Assembly (NCBI GenBank): GCA_037074705.1
Contig: JAYJMR010000018.1
Coordinates: 388,196-452,195 of the forward strand
Reading direction: 5' to 3'
Length of the DNA stretch: 64,000 bases
Origin: Zhengitettix transpicula
Lineage: Eukaryota; Arthropoda; Insecta; Orthoptera; Tetrigidae
A program made the translations under genes and the position numbers. Below the pieces are notes generated by a model. It did no database searches. It saw nothing but the letters and a program-made list of their open reading frames with translations, and was not told the DNA's origin. Below are positions 7,895 to 24,635 of the stretch, piece after piece. Position 1 is the stretch's first letter. Each line of letters opens with the position of its first letter.

Positions 7895-8077
7895 ACGACT
7901 GCCCGTTGTAATCTACGAACGTCTTCCTCGCCGCCGCACGCACGCAGCATAGCTGTTGCAAGCGAACATTAGTAAAAACTTACAAATTAATATTCCGCGG
8001 ATCGAATTATTTTATAATTTTAATTTCTTCTCTACTAAAGTTTCTTTACATGTATATATATATACACTCTTCTGTGA

Positions 8078-8119
<42 letters not shown>

Positions 8120-8302
8120 ACGACTGCCCGTTGTAATCTACGAACGTCTTCCTCGCCGCCGCACGCACGCAGCATAGCTGTTGCAAGCGAACATTAGTAA
8201 AAACTTACAAATTAATATTCCGCGGATCGAATTATTTTATAATTTTAATTTCTTCTCTACTAAAGTTTCTTTACATGTATATATATATACACTCTTCTGT
8301 GA

Positions 8303-8344
<42 letters not shown>

Positions 8345-8527
8345 ACGACTGCCCGTTGTAATCTACGAACGTCTTCCTCGCCGCCGCACGCACGCAGCAT
8401 AGCTGTTGCAAGCGAACATTAGTAAAAACTTACAAATTAATATTCCGCGGATCGAATTATTTTATAATTTTAATTTCTTCTCTACTAAAGTTTCTTTACA
8501 TGTATATATATATACACTCTTCTGTGA

Positions 8528-8569
<42 letters not shown>

Positions 8570-8752
8570 ACGACTGCCCGTTGTAATCTACGAACGTCTT
8601 CCTCGCCGCCGCACGCACGCAGCATAGCTGTTGCAAGCGAACATTAGTAAAAACTTACAAATTAATATTCCGCGGATCGAATTATTTTATAATTTTAATT
8701 TCTTCTCTACTAAAGTTTCTTTACATGTATATATATATACACTCTTCTGTGA

Positions 8753-8794
<42 letters not shown>

Positions 8795-8977
8795 ACGACT
8801 GCCCGTTGTAATCTACGAACGTCTTCCTCGCCGCCGCACGCACGCAGCATAGCTGTTGCAAGCGAACATTAGTAAAAACTTACAAATTAATATTCCGCGG
8901 ATCGAATTATTTTATAATTTTAATTTCTTCTCTACTAAAGTTTCTTTACATGTATATATATATACACTCTTCTGTGA

Positions 8978-9018
<41 letters not shown>

Positions 9019-9201
9019 ACGACTGCCCGTTGTAATCTACGAACGTCTTCCTCGCCGCCGCACGCACGCAGCATAGCTGTTGCAAGCGAACATTAGTAAA
9101 AACTTACAAATTAATATTCCGCGGATCGAATTATTTTATAATTTTAATTTCTTCTCTACTAAAGTTTCTTTACATGTATATATATATACACTCTTCTGTG
9201 A

Positions 9202-9242
<41 letters not shown>

Positions 9243-9425
9243 ACGACTGCCCGTTGTAATCTACGAACGTCTTCCTCGCCGCCGCACGCACGCAGCATAG
9301 CTGTTGCAAGCGAACATTAGTAAAAACTTACAAATTAATATTCCGCGGATCGAATTATTTTATAATTTTAATTTCTTCTCTACTAAAGTTTCTTTACATG
9401 TATATATATATACACTCTTCTGTGA

Positions 9426-9466
<41 letters not shown>

Positions 9467-9649
9467 ACGACTGCCCGTTGTAATCTACGAACGTCTTCCT
9501 CGCCGCCGCACGCACGCAGCATAGCTGTTGCAAGCGAACATTAGTAAAAACTTACAAATTAATATTCCGCGGATCGAATTATTTTATAATTTTAATTTCT
9601 TCTCTACTAAAGTTTCTTTACATGTATATATATATACACTCTTCTGTGA

Positions 9650-9690
<41 letters not shown>

Positions 9691-9873
9691 ACGACTGCCC
9701 GTTGTAATCTACGAACGTCTTCCTCGCCGCCGCACGCACGCAGCATAGCTGTTGCAAGCGAACATTAGTAAAAACTTACAAATTAATATTCCGCGGATCG
9801 AATTATTTTATAATTTTAATTTCTTCTCTACTAAAGTTTCTTTACATGTATATATATATACACTCTTCTGTGA

Positions 9874-9914
<41 letters not shown>

Positions 9915-10097
9915 ACGACTGCCCGTTGTAATCTACGAACGTCTTCCTCGCCGCCGCACGCACGCAGCATAGCTGTTGCAAGCGAACATTAGTAAAAACT
10001 TACAAATTAATATTCCGCGGATCGAATTATTTTATAATTTTAATTTCTTCTCTACTAAAGTTTCTTTACATGTATATATATATACACTCTTCTGTGA

Positions 10098-10138
<41 letters not shown>

Positions 10139-10321
10139 ACGACTGCCCGTTGTAATCTACGAACGTCTTCCTCGCCGCCGCACGCACGCAGCATAGCTGT
10201 TGCAAGCGAACATTAGTAAAAACTTACAAATTAATATTCCGCGGATCGAATTATTTTATAATTTTAATTTCTTCTCTACTAAAGTTTCTTTACATGTATA
10301 TATATATACACTCTTCTGTGA

Positions 10322-10362
<41 letters not shown>

Positions 10363-10545
10363 ACGACTGCCCGTTGTAATCTACGAACGTCTTCCTCGCC
10401 GCCGCACGCACGCAGCATAGCTGTTGCAAGCGAACATTAGTAAAAACTTACAAATTAATATTCCGCGGATCGAATTATTTTATAATTTTAATTTCTTCTC
10501 TACTAAAGTTTCTTTACATGTATATATATATACACTCTTCTGTGA

Positions 10546-10586
<41 letters not shown>

Positions 10587-10769
10587 ACGACTGCCCGTTG
10601 TAATCTACGAACGTCTTCCTCGCCGCCGCACGCACGCAGCATAGCTGTTGCAAGCGAACATTAGTAAAAACTTACAAATTAATATTCCGCGGATCGAATT
10701 ATTTTATAATTTTAATTTCTTCTCTACTAAAGTTTCTTTACATGTATATATATATACACTCTTCTGTGA

Positions 10770-10811
<42 letters not shown>

Positions 10812-10994
10812 ACGACTGCCCGTTGTAATCTACGAACGTCTTCCTCGCCGCCGCACGCACGCAGCATAGCTGTTGCAAGCGAACATTAGTAAAAACTTAC
10901 AAATTAATATTCCGCGGATCGAATTATTTTATAATTTTAATTTCTTCTCTACTAAAGTTTCTTTACATGTATATATATATACACTCTTCTGTGA

Positions 10995-11036
<42 letters not shown>

Positions 11037-11219
11037 ACGACTGCCCGTTGTAATCTACGAACGTCTTCCTCGCCGCCGCACGCACGCAGCATAGCTGTTG
11101 CAAGCGAACATTAGTAAAAACTTACAAATTAATATTCCGCGGATCGAATTATTTTATAATTTTAATTTCTTCTCTACTAAAGTTTCTTTACATGTATATA
11201 TATATACACTCTTCTGTGA

Positions 11220-11261
<42 letters not shown>

Positions 11262-11429
11262 ACGACTGCCCGTTGTAACTCGCCGCCGCACGCACGCAGC
11301 ATAGCTGTTGCAAGCGAACATTAGTAAAAACTTACAAATTAATATTCCGCGGATCGAATTATTTTATAATTTTAATTTCTTCTCTACTAAAGTTTCTTTA
11401 CATGTATATATATATACACTCTTCTGTGA

Positions 11430-11470
<41 letters not shown>

Positions 11471-11653
11471 ACGACTGCCCGTTGTAATCTACGAACGTCT
11501 TCCTCGCCGCCGCACGCACGCAGCATAGCTGTTGCAAGCGAACATTAGTAAAAACTTACAAATTAATATTCCGCGGATCGAATTATTTTATAATTTTAAT
11601 TTCTTCTCTACTAAAGTTTCTTTACATGTATATATATATACACTCTTCTGTGA

Positions 11654-11695
<42 letters not shown>

Positions 11696-11878
11696 ACGAC
11701 TGCCCGTTGTAATCTACGAACGTCTTCCTCGCCGCCGCACGCACGCAGCATAGCTGTTGCAAGCGAACATTAGTAAAAACTTACAAATTAATATTCCGCG
11801 GATCGAATTATTTTATAATTTTAATTTCTTCTCTACTAAAGTTTCTTTACATGTATATATATATACACTCTTCTGTGA

Positions 11879-11920
<42 letters not shown>

Positions 11921-12103
11921 ACGACTGCCCGTTGTAATCTACGAACGTCTTCCTCGCCGCCGCACGCACGCAGCATAGCTGTTGCAAGCGAACATTAGTA
12001 AAAACTTACAAATTAATATTCCGCGGATCGAATTATTTTATAATTTTAATTTCTTCTCTACTAAAGTTTCTTTACATGTATATATATATACACTCTTCTG
12101 TGA

Positions 12104-12145
<42 letters not shown>

Positions 12146-12328
12146 ACGACTGCCCGTTGTAATCTACGAACGTCTTCCTCGCCGCCGCACGCACGCAGCA
12201 TAGCTGTTGCAAGCGAACATTAGTAAAAACTTACAAATTAATATTCCGCGGATCGAATTATTTTATAATTTTAATTTCTTCTCTACTAAAGTTTCTTTAC
12301 ATGTATATATATATACACTCTTCTGTGA

Positions 12329-12370
<42 letters not shown>

Positions 12371-12553
12371 ACGACTGCCCGTTGTAATCTACGAACGTCT
12401 TCCTCGCCGCCGCACGCACGCAGCATAGCTGTTGCAAGCGAACATTAGTAAAAACTTACAAATTAATATTCCGCGGATCGAATTATTTTATAATTTTAAT
12501 TTCTTCTCTACTAAAGTTTCTTTACATGTATATATATATACACTCTTCTGTGA

Positions 12554-12595
<42 letters not shown>

Positions 12596-12778
12596 ACGAC
12601 TGCCCGTTGTAATCTACGAACGTCTTCCTCGCCGCCGCACGCACGCAGCATAGCTGTTGCAAGCGAACATTAGTAAAAACTTACAAATTAATATTCCGCG
12701 GATCGAATTATTTTATAATTTTAATTTCTTCTCTACTAAAGTTTCTTTACATGTATATATATATACACTCTTCTGTGA

Positions 12779-12820
<42 letters not shown>

Positions 12821-13003
12821 ACGACTGCCCGTTGTAATCTACGAACGTCTTCCTCGCCGCCGCACGCACGCAGCATAGCTGTTGCAAGCGAACATTAGTA
12901 AAAACTTACAAATTAATATTCCGCGGATCGAATTATTTTATAATTTTAATTTCTTCTCTACTAAAGTTTCTTTACATGTATATATATATACACTCTTCTG
13001 TGA

Positions 13004-13046
<43 letters not shown>

Positions 13047-13229
13047 ACGACTGCCCGTTGTAATCTACGAACGTCTTCCTCGCCGCCGCACGCACGCAGC
13101 ATAGCTGTTGCAAGCGAACATTAGTAAAAACTTACAAATTAATATTCCGCGGATCGAATTATTTTATAATTTTAATTTCTTCTCTACTAAAGTTTCTTTA
13201 CATGTATATATATATACACTCTTCTGTGA

Positions 13230-13271
<42 letters not shown>

Positions 13272-13454
13272 ACGACTGCCCGTTGTAATCTACGAACGTC
13301 TTCCTCGCCGCCGCACGCACGCAGCATAGCTGTTGCAAGCGAACATTAGTAAAAACTTACAAATTAATATTCCGCGGATCGAATTATTTTATAATTTTAA
13401 TTTCTTCTCTACTAAAGTTTCTTTACATGTATATATATATACACTCTTCTGTGA

Positions 13455-13496
<42 letters not shown>

Positions 13497-13679
13497 ACGA
13501 CTGCCCGTTGTAATCTACGAACGTCTTCCTCGCCGCCGCACGCACGCAGCATAGCTGTTGCAAGCGAACATTAGTAAAAACTTACAAATTAATATTCCGC
13601 GGATCGAATTATTTTATAATTTTAATTTCTTCTCTACTAAAGTTTCTTTACATGTATATATATATACACTCTTCTGTGA

Positions 13680-13721
<42 letters not shown>

Positions 13722-13904
13722 ACGACTGCCCGTTGTAATCTACGAACGTCTTCCTCGCCGCCGCACGCACGCAGCATAGCTGTTGCAAGCGAACATTAGT
13801 AAAAACTTACAAATTAATATTCCGCGGATCGAATTATTTTATAATTTTAATTTCTTCTCTACTAAAGTTTCTTTACATGTATATATATATACACTCTTCT
13901 GTGA

Positions 13905-13946
<42 letters not shown>

Positions 13947-14129
13947 ACGACTGCCCGTTGTAATCTACGAACGTCTTCCTCGCCGCCGCACGCACGCAGC
14001 ATAGCTGTTGCAAGCGAACATTAGTAAAAACTTACAAATTAATATTCCGCGGATCGAATTATTTTATAATTTTAATTTCTTCTCTACTAAAGTTTCTTTA
14101 CATGTATATATATATACACTCTTCTGTGA

Positions 14130-14171
<42 letters not shown>

Positions 14172-14354
14172 ACGACTGCCCGTTGTAATCTACGAACGTC
14201 TTCCTCGCCGCCGCACGCACGCAGCATAGCTGTTGCAAGCGAACATTAGTAAAAACTTACAAATTAATATTCCGCGGATCGAATTATTTTATAATTTTAA
14301 TTTCTTCTCTACTAAAGTTTCTTTACATGTATATATATATACACTCTTCTGTGA

Positions 14355-14395
<41 letters not shown>

Positions 14396-14578
14396 ACGAC
14401 TGCCCGTTGTAATCTACGAACGTCTTCCTCGCCGCCGCACGCACGCAGCATAGCTGTTGCAAGCGAACATTAGTAAAAACTTACAAATTAATATTCCGCG
14501 GATCGAATTATTTTATAATTTTAATTTCTTCTCTACTAAAGTTTCTTTACATGTATATATATATACACTCTTCTGTGA

Positions 14579-14620
<42 letters not shown>

Positions 14621-14803
14621 ACGACTGCCCGTTGTAATCTACGAACGTCTTCCTCGCCGCCGCACGCACGCAGCATAGCTGTTGCAAGCGAACATTAGTA
14701 AAAACTTACAAATTAATATTCCGCGGATCGAATTATTTTATAATTTTAATTTCTTCTCTACTAAAGTTTCTTTACATGTATATATATATACACTCTTCTG
14801 TGA

Positions 14804-14845
<42 letters not shown>

Positions 14846-15028
14846 ACGACTGCCCGTTGTAATCTACGAACGTCTTCCTCGCCGCCGCACGCACGCAGCA
14901 TAGCTGTTGCAAGCGAACATTAGTAAAAACTTACAAATTAATATTCCGCGGATCGAATTATTTTATAATTTTAATTTCTTCTCTACTAAAGTTTCTTTAC
15001 ATGTATATATATATACACTCTTCTGTGA

Positions 15029-15070
<42 letters not shown>

Positions 15071-15253
15071 ACGACTGCCCGTTGTAATCTACGAACGTCT
15101 TCCTCGCCGCCGCACGCACGCAGCATAGCTGTTGCAAGCGAACATTAGTAAAAACTTACAAATTAATATTCCGCGGATCGAATTATTTTATAATTTTAAT
15201 TTCTTCTCTACTAAAGTTTCTTTACATGTATATATATATACACTCTTCTGTGA

Positions 15254-15295
<42 letters not shown>

Positions 15296-15478
15296 ACGAC
15301 TGCCCGTTGTAATCTACGAACGTCTTCCTCGCCGCCGCACGCACGCAGCATAGCTGTTGCAAGCGAACATTAGTAAAAACTTACAAATTAATATTCCGCG
15401 GATCGAATTATTTTATAATTTTAATTTCTTCTCTACTAAAGTTTCTTTACATGTATATATATATACACTCTTCTGTGA

Positions 15479-15519
<41 letters not shown>

Positions 15520-15702
15520 ACGACTGCCCGTTGTAATCTACGAACGTCTTCCTCGCCGCCGCACGCACGCAGCATAGCTGTTGCAAGCGAACATTAGTAA
15601 AAACTTACAAATTAATATTCCGCGGATCGAATTATTTTATAATTTTAATTTCTTCTCTACTAAAGTTTCTTTACATGTATATATATATACACTCTTCTGT
15701 GA

Positions 15703-15744
<42 letters not shown>

Positions 15745-15927
15745 ACGACTGCCCGTTGTAATCTACGAACGTCTTCCTCGCCGCCGCACGCACGCAGCAT
15801 AGCTGTTGCAAGCGAACATTAGTAAAAACTTACAAATTAATATTCCGCGGATCGAATTATTTTATAATTTTAATTTCTTCTCTACTAAAGTTTCTTTACA
15901 TGTATATATATATACACTCTTCTGTGA

Positions 15928-15968
<41 letters not shown>

Positions 15969-16151
15969 ACGACTGCCCGTTGTAATCTACGAACGTCTTC
16001 CTCGCCGCCGCACGCACGCAGCATAGCTGTTGCAAGCGAACATTAGTAAAAACTTACAAATTAATATTCCGCGGATCGAATTATTTTATAATTTTAATTT
16101 CTTCTCTACTAAAGTTTCTTTACATGTATATATATATACACTCTTCTGTGA

Positions 16152-16192
<41 letters not shown>

Positions 16193-16375
16193 ACGACTGC
16201 CCGTTGTAATCTACGAACGTCTTCCTCGCCGCCGCACGCACGCAGCATAGCTGTTGCAAGCGAACATTAGTAAAAACTTACAAATTAATATTCCGCGGAT
16301 CGAATTATTTTATAATTTTAATTTCTTCTCTACTAAAGTTTCTTTACATGTATATATATATACACTCTTCTGTGA

Positions 16376-16416
<41 letters not shown>

Positions 16417-16599
16417 ACGACTGCCCGTTGTAATCTACGAACGTCTTCCTCGCCGCCGCACGCACGCAGCATAGCTGTTGCAAGCGAACATTAGTAAAAA
16501 CTTACAAATTAATATTCCGCGGATCGAATTATTTTATAATTTTAATTTCTTCTCTACTAAAGTTTCTTTACATGTATATATATATACACTCTTCTGTGA

Positions 16600-16641
<42 letters not shown>

Positions 16642-16824
16642 ACGACTGCCCGTTGTAATCTACGAACGTCTTCCTCGCCGCCGCACGCACGCAGCATAGC
16701 TGTTGCAAGCGAACATTAGTAAAAACTTACAAATTAATATTCCGCGGATCGAATTATTTTATAATTTTAATTTCTTCTCTACTAAAGTTTCTTTACATGT
16801 ATATATATATACACTCTTCTGTGA

Positions 16825-16866
<42 letters not shown>

Positions 16867-17049
16867 ACGACTGCCCGTTGTAATCTACGAACGTCTTCCT
16901 CGCCGCCGCACGCACGCAGCATAGCTGTTGCAAGCGAACATTAGTAAAAACTTACAAATTAATATTCCGCGGATCGAATTATTTTATAATTTTAATTTCT
17001 TCTCTACTAAAGTTTCTTTACATGTATATATATATACACTCTTCTGTGA

Positions 17050-17091
<42 letters not shown>

Positions 17092-17274
17092 ACGACTGCC
17101 CGTTGTAATCTACGAACGTCTTCCTCGCCGCCGCACGCACGCAGCATAGCTGTTGCAAGCGAACATTAGTAAAAACTTACAAATTAATATTCCGCGGATC
17201 GAATTATTTTATAATTTTAATTTCTTCTCTACTAAAGTTTCTTTACATGTATATATATATACACTCTTCTGTGA

Positions 17275-17316
<42 letters not shown>

Positions 17317-17499
17317 ACGACTGCCCGTTGTAATCTACGAACGTCTTCCTCGCCGCCGCACGCACGCAGCATAGCTGTTGCAAGCGAACATTAGTAAAAA
17401 CTTACAAATTAATATTCCGCGGATCGAATTATTTTATAATTTTAATTTCTTCTCTACTAAAGTTTCTTTACATGTATATATATATACACTCTTCTGTGA

Positions 17500-17540
<41 letters not shown>

Positions 17541-17723
17541 ACGACTGCCCGTTGTAATCTACGAACGTCTTCCTCGCCGCCGCACGCACGCAGCATAGCT
17601 GTTGCAAGCGAACATTAGTAAAAACTTACAAATTAATATTCCGCGGATCGAATTATTTTATAATTTTAATTTCTTCTCTACTAAAGTTTCTTTACATGTA
17701 TATATATATACACTCTTCTGTGA

Positions 17724-17766
<43 letters not shown>

Positions 17767-17949
17767 ACGACTGCCCGTTGTAATCTACGAACGTCTTCCT
17801 CGCCGCCGCACGCACGCAGCATAGCTGTTGCAAGCGAACATTAGTAAAAACTTACAAATTAATATTCCGCGGATCGAATTATTTTATAATTTTAATTTCT
17901 TCTCTACTAAAGTTTCTTTACATGTATATATATATACACTCTTCTGTGA

Positions 17950-17992
<43 letters not shown>

Positions 17993-18175
17993 ACGACTGC
18001 CCGTTGTAATCTACGAACGTCTTCCTCGCCGCCGCACGCACGCAGCATAGCTGTTGCAAGCGAACATTAGTAAAAACTTACAAATTAATATTCCGCGGAT
18101 CGAATTATTTTATAATTTTAATTTCTTCTCTACTAAAGTTTCTTTACATGTATATATATATACACTCTTCTGTGA

Positions 18176-18216
<41 letters not shown>

Positions 18217-18399
18217 ACGACTGCCCGTTGTAATCTACGAACGTCTTCCTCGCCGCCGCACGCACGCAGCATAGCTGTTGCAAGCGAACATTAGTAAAAA
18301 CTTACAAATTAATATTCCGCGGATCGAATTATTTTATAATTTTAATTTCTTCTCTACTAAAGTTTCTTTACATGTATATATATATACACTCTTCTGTGA

Positions 18400-18440
<41 letters not shown>

Positions 18441-18623
18441 ACGACTGCCCGTTGTAATCTACGAACGTCTTCCTCGCCGCCGCACGCACGCAGCATAGCT
18501 GTTGCAAGCGAACATTAGTAAAAACTTACAAATTAATATTCCGCGGATCGAATTATTTTATAATTTTAATTTCTTCTCTACTAAAGTTTCTTTACATGTA
18601 TATATATATACACTCTTCTGTGA

Positions 18624-18664
<41 letters not shown>

Positions 18665-18847
18665 ACGACTGCCCGTTGTAATCTACGAACGTCTTCCTCG
18701 CCGCCGCACGCACGCAGCATAGCTGTTGCAAGCGAACATTAGTAAAAACTTACAAATTAATATTCCGCGGATCGAATCATTTTATAATTTTAATTTCTTC
18801 TCTACTAAAGTTTCTTTACATGTATATATATATACACTCTTCTGTGA

Positions 18848-18889
<42 letters not shown>

Positions 18890-19072
18890 ACGACTGCCCG
18901 TTGTAATCTACGAACGTCTTCCTCGCCGCCGCACGCACGCAGCATAGCTGTTGCAAGCGAACATTAGTAAAAACTTACAAATTAATATTCCGCGGATCGA
19001 ATTATTTTATAATTTTAATTTCTTCTCTACTAAAGTTTCTTTACATGTATATATATATACACTCTTCTGTGA

Positions 19073-19116
<44 letters not shown>

Positions 19117-19299
19117 ACGACTGCCCGTTGTAATCTACGAACGTCTTCCTCGCCGCCGCACGCACGCAGCATAGCTGTTGCAAGCGAACATTAGTAAAAA
19201 CTTACAAATTAATATTCCGCGGATCGAATTATTTTATAATTTTAATTTCTTCTCTACTAAAGTTTCTTTACATGTATATATATATACACTCTTCTGTGA

Positions 19300-19340
<41 letters not shown>

Positions 19341-19523
19341 ACGACTGCCCGTTGTAATCTACGAACGTCTTCCTCGCCGCCGCACGCACGCAGCATAGCT
19401 GTTGCAAGCGAACATTAGTAAAAACTTACAAATTAATATTCCGCGGATCGAATTATTTTATAATTTTAATTTCTTCTCTACTAAAGTTTCTTTACATGTA
19501 TATATATATACACTCTTCTGTGA

Positions 19524-19567
<44 letters not shown>

Positions 19568-19750
19568 ACGACTGCCCGTTGTAATCTACGAACGTCTTCC
19601 TCGCCGCCGCACGCACGCAGCATAGCTGTTGCAAGCGAACATTAGTAAAAACTTACAAATTAATATTCCGCGGATCGAATTATTTTATAATTTTAATTTC
19701 TTCTCTACTAAAGTTTCTTTACATGTATATATATATACACTCTTCTGTGA

Positions 19751-19792
<42 letters not shown>

Positions 19793-19975
19793 ACGACTGC
19801 CCGTTGTAATCTACGAACGTCTTCCTCGCCGCCGCACGCACGCAGCATAGCTGTTGCAAGCGAACATTAGTAAAAACTTACAAATTAATATTCCGCGGAT
19901 CGAATTATTTTATAATTTTAATTTCTTCTCTACTAAAGTTTCTTTACATGTATATATATATACACTCTTCTGTGA

Positions 19976-20017
<42 letters not shown>

Positions 20018-20200
20018 ACGACTGCCCGTTGTAATCTACGAACGTCTTCCTCGCCGCCGCACGCACGCAGCATAGCTGTTGCAAGCGAACATTAGTAAAA
20101 ACTTACAAATTAATATTCCGCGGATCGAATTATTTTATAATTTTAATTTCTTCTCTACTAAAGTTTCTTTACATGTATATATATATACACTCTTCTGTGA

Positions 20201-20242
<42 letters not shown>

Positions 20243-20425
20243 ACGACTGCCCGTTGTAATCTACGAACGTCTTCCTCGCCGCCGCACGCACGCAGCATAG
20301 CTGTTGCAAGCGAACATTAGTAAAAACTTACAAATTAATATTCCGCGGATCGAATTATTTTATAATTTTAATTTCTTCTCTACTAAAGTTTCTTTACATG
20401 TATATATATATACACTCTTCTGTGA

Positions 20426-20468
<43 letters not shown>

Positions 20469-20650
20469 CGACTGCCCGTTGTAATCTACGAACGTCTTCC
20501 TCGCCGCCGCACGCACGCAGCATAGCTGTTGCAAGCGAACATTAGTAAAAACTTACAAATTAATATTCCGCGGATCGAATTATTTTATAATTTTAATTTC
20601 TTCTCTACTAAAGTTTCTTTACATGTATATATATATACACTCTTCTGTGA

Positions 20651-20685
<35 letters not shown>

Positions 20686-21075
20686 ACGACTGCCCGTTGT
20701 AATCTACGAACGTCTTCCTCGCCGCCGCACGCACGCAGCATAGCTGTTGCAAGCGAACATTAGTAAAAACTTACAAATTAATATTCCGCGGATCGAATTA
20801 TTTTATAATTTTAATTTCTTCTCTACTAAAGTTTCTTTACATGTATATATATATACACTCTTCAAAAAAAAAAAAAAAAAAAAAAAAAAAACACGACTGC
20901 CCGTTGTAATCTACGAACGTCTTCCTCGCCGCCGCACGCACGCAGCATAGCTGTTGCAAGCGAACATTAGTAAAAACTTACAAATTAATATTCCGCGGAT
21001 CGAATTATTTTATAATTTTAATTTCTTCTCTACTAAAGTTTCTTTACATGTATATATATATACACTCTTCTGTGA

Positions 21076-21111
<36 letters not shown>

Positions 21112-21294
21112 ACGACTGCCCGTTGTAATCTACGAACGTCTTCCTCGCCGCCGCACGCACGCAGCATAGCTGTTGCAAGCGAACATTAGTAAAAACTTAC
21201 AAATTAATATTCCGCGGATCGAATTATTTTATAATTTTAATTTCTTCTCTACTAAAGTTTCTTTACATGTATATATATATACACTCTTCTGTGA

Positions 21295-21336
<42 letters not shown>

Positions 21337-21519
21337 ACGACTGCCCGTTGTAATCTACGAACGTCTTCCTCGCCGCCGCACGCACGCAGCATAGCTGTTG
21401 CAAGCGAACATTAGTAAAAACTTACAAATTAATATTCCGCGGATCGAATTATTTTATAATTTTAATTTCTTCTCTACTAAAGTTTCTTTACATGTATATA
21501 TATATACACTCTTCTGTGA

Positions 21520-21555
<36 letters not shown>

Positions 21556-21738
21556 ACGACTGCCCGTTGTAATCTACGAACGTCTTCCTCGCCGCCGCAC
21601 GCACGCAGCATAGCTGTTGCAAGCGAACATTAGTAAAAACTTACAAATTAATATTCCGCGGATCGAATTATTTTATAATTTTAATTTCTTCTCTACTAAA
21701 GTTTCTTTACATGTATATATATATACACTCTTCTGTGA

Positions 21739-21780
<42 letters not shown>

Positions 21781-21963
21781 ACGACTGCCCGTTGTAATCT
21801 ACGAACGTCTTCCTCGCCGCCGCACGCACGCAGCATAGCTGTTGCAAGCGAACATTAGTAAAAACTTACAAATTAATATTCCGCGGATCGAATTATTTTA
21901 TAATTTTAATTTCTTCTCTACTAAAGTTTCTTTACATGTATATATATATACACTCTTCTGTGA

Positions 21964-22005
<42 letters not shown>

Positions 22006-22188
22006 ACGACTGCCCGTTGTAATCTACGAACGTCTTCCTCGCCGCCGCACGCACGCAGCATAGCTGTTGCAAGCGAACATTAGTAAAAACTTACAAATTA
22101 ATATTCCGCGGATCGAATTATTTTATAATTTTAATTTCTTCTCTACTAAAGTTTCTTTACATGTATATATATATACACTCTTCTGTGA

Positions 22189-22231
<43 letters not shown>

Positions 22232-22414
22232 ACGACTGCCCGTTGTAATCTACGAACGTCTTCCTCGCCGCCGCACGCACGCAGCATAGCTGTTGCAAGC
22301 GAACATTAGTAAAAACTTACAAATTAATATTCCGCGGATCGAATTATTTTATAATTTTAATTTCTTCTCTACTAAAGTTTCTTTACATGTATATATATAT
22401 ACACTCTTCTGTGA

Positions 22415-22450
<36 letters not shown>

Positions 22451-22633
22451 ACGACTGCCCGTTGTAATCTACGAACGTCTTCCTCGCCGCCGCACGCACG
22501 CAGCATAGCTGTTGCAAGCGAACATTAGTAAAAACTTACAAATTAATATTCCGCGGATCGAATTATTTTATAATTTTAATTTCTTCTCTACTAAAGTTTC
22601 TTTACATGTATATATATATACACTCTTCTGTGA

Positions 22634-22676
<43 letters not shown>

Positions 22677-22858
22677 ACGACTGCCCGTTGTAATCTACGA
22701 ACGTCTTCCTCGCCGCCGCACGCACGCAGCATAGCTGTTGCAAGCGAACATTAGTAAAAACTTACAAATTAATATTCCGCGGATCGAATTATTTTATAAT
22801 TTTAATTTCTTCTCTACTAAAGTTTCTTTACATGTATATATATATACACTCTTCTGTG

Positions 22859-22899
<41 letters not shown>

Positions 22900-23082
22900 A
22901 CGACTGCCCGTTGTAATCTACGAACGTCTTCCTCGCCGCCGCACGCACGCAGCATAGCTGTTGCAAGCGAACATTAGTAAAAACTTACAAATTAATATTC
23001 CGCGGATCGAATTATTTTATAATTTTAATTTCTTCTCTACTAAAGTTTCTTTACATGTATATATATATACACTCTTCTGTGA

Positions 23083-23127
<45 letters not shown>

Positions 23128-23521
23128 ACGACTGCCCGTTGTAATCTACGAACGTCTTCCTCGCCGCCGCACGCACGCAGCATAGCTGTTGCAAGCGAAC
23201 ATTAGTAAAAACTTACAAATTAATATTCCGCGGATCGAATTATTTTATAATTTTAATTTCTTCTCTACTAAAGTTTCTTTACATGTATATATATATACAC
23301 TCTTCTGTGAGTTAAAAAAAAAAAAAAAAAAAAAAAACACGACTGCCCGTTGTAATCTACGAACGTCTTCCTCGCCGCCGCACGCACGCAGCATAGCTGT
23401 TGCAAGCGAACATTAGTAAAAACTTACAAATTAATATTCCGCGGATCGAATTATTTTATAATTTTAATTTCTTCTCTACTAAAGTTTCTTTACATGTATA
23501 TATATATACACTCTTCTGTGA

Positions 23522-23563
<42 letters not shown>

Positions 23564-23958
23564 ACGACTGCCCGTTGTAATCTACGAACGTCTTCCTCGC
23601 CGCCGCACGCACGCAGCATAGCTGTTGCAAGCGAACATTAGTAAAAACTTACAAATTAATATTCCGCGGATCGAATTATTTTATAATTTTAATTTCTTCT
23701 CTACTAAAGTTTCTTTACATGTATATATATATACACTCTTCTGTGAGTTAAAAAAAAAAAAAAAAAAAAAAAAACACGACTGCTCGTTGTAATCTACGAA
23801 CGTCTTCCTCGCCGCCGCACGCACGCAGCATAGCTGTTGCAAGCGAACATTAGTAAAAACTTACAAATTAATATTCCGCGGATCGAATTATTTTATAATT
23901 TTAATTTCTTCTCTACTAAAGTTTCTTTACATGTATATATATATACACTCTTCTGTGA

Positions 23959-23998
<40 letters not shown>

Positions 23999-24181
23999 AC
24001 GACTGCCCGTTGTAATCTACGAACGTCTTCCTCGACGCCGCACGCACGCAGCATAGCTGTTGCAAGCGAACATTAGTAAAAACTTACAAATTAATATTCC
24101 GCGGATCGAATTATTTTATAATTTTAATTTCTTCTCTACTAAAGTTTCTTTACATGTATATATATATACACTCTTCTGTGA

Positions 24182-24229
<48 letters not shown>

Positions 24230-24412
24230 ACGACTGCCCGTTGTAATCTACGAACGTCTTCCTCGCCGCCGCACGCACGCAGCATAGCTGTTGCAAGCGA
24301 ACATTAGTAAAAACTTACAAATTAATATTCCGCGGATCGAATTATTTTATAATTTTAATTTCTTCTCTACTAAAGTTTCTTTACATGTATATATATATAC
24401 ACTCTTCTGTGA

Positions 24413-24452
<40 letters not shown>

Positions 24453-24635
24453 ACGACTGCCCGTTGTAATCTACGAACGTCTTCCTCGCCGCCGCACGCA
24501 CGCAGCATAGCTGTTGCAAGCGAACATTAGTAAAAACTTACAAATTAATATTCCGCGGATCGAATTATTTTATAATTTTAATTTCTTCTCTACTAAAGTT
24601 TCTTTACATGTATATATATATACACTCTTCTGTGA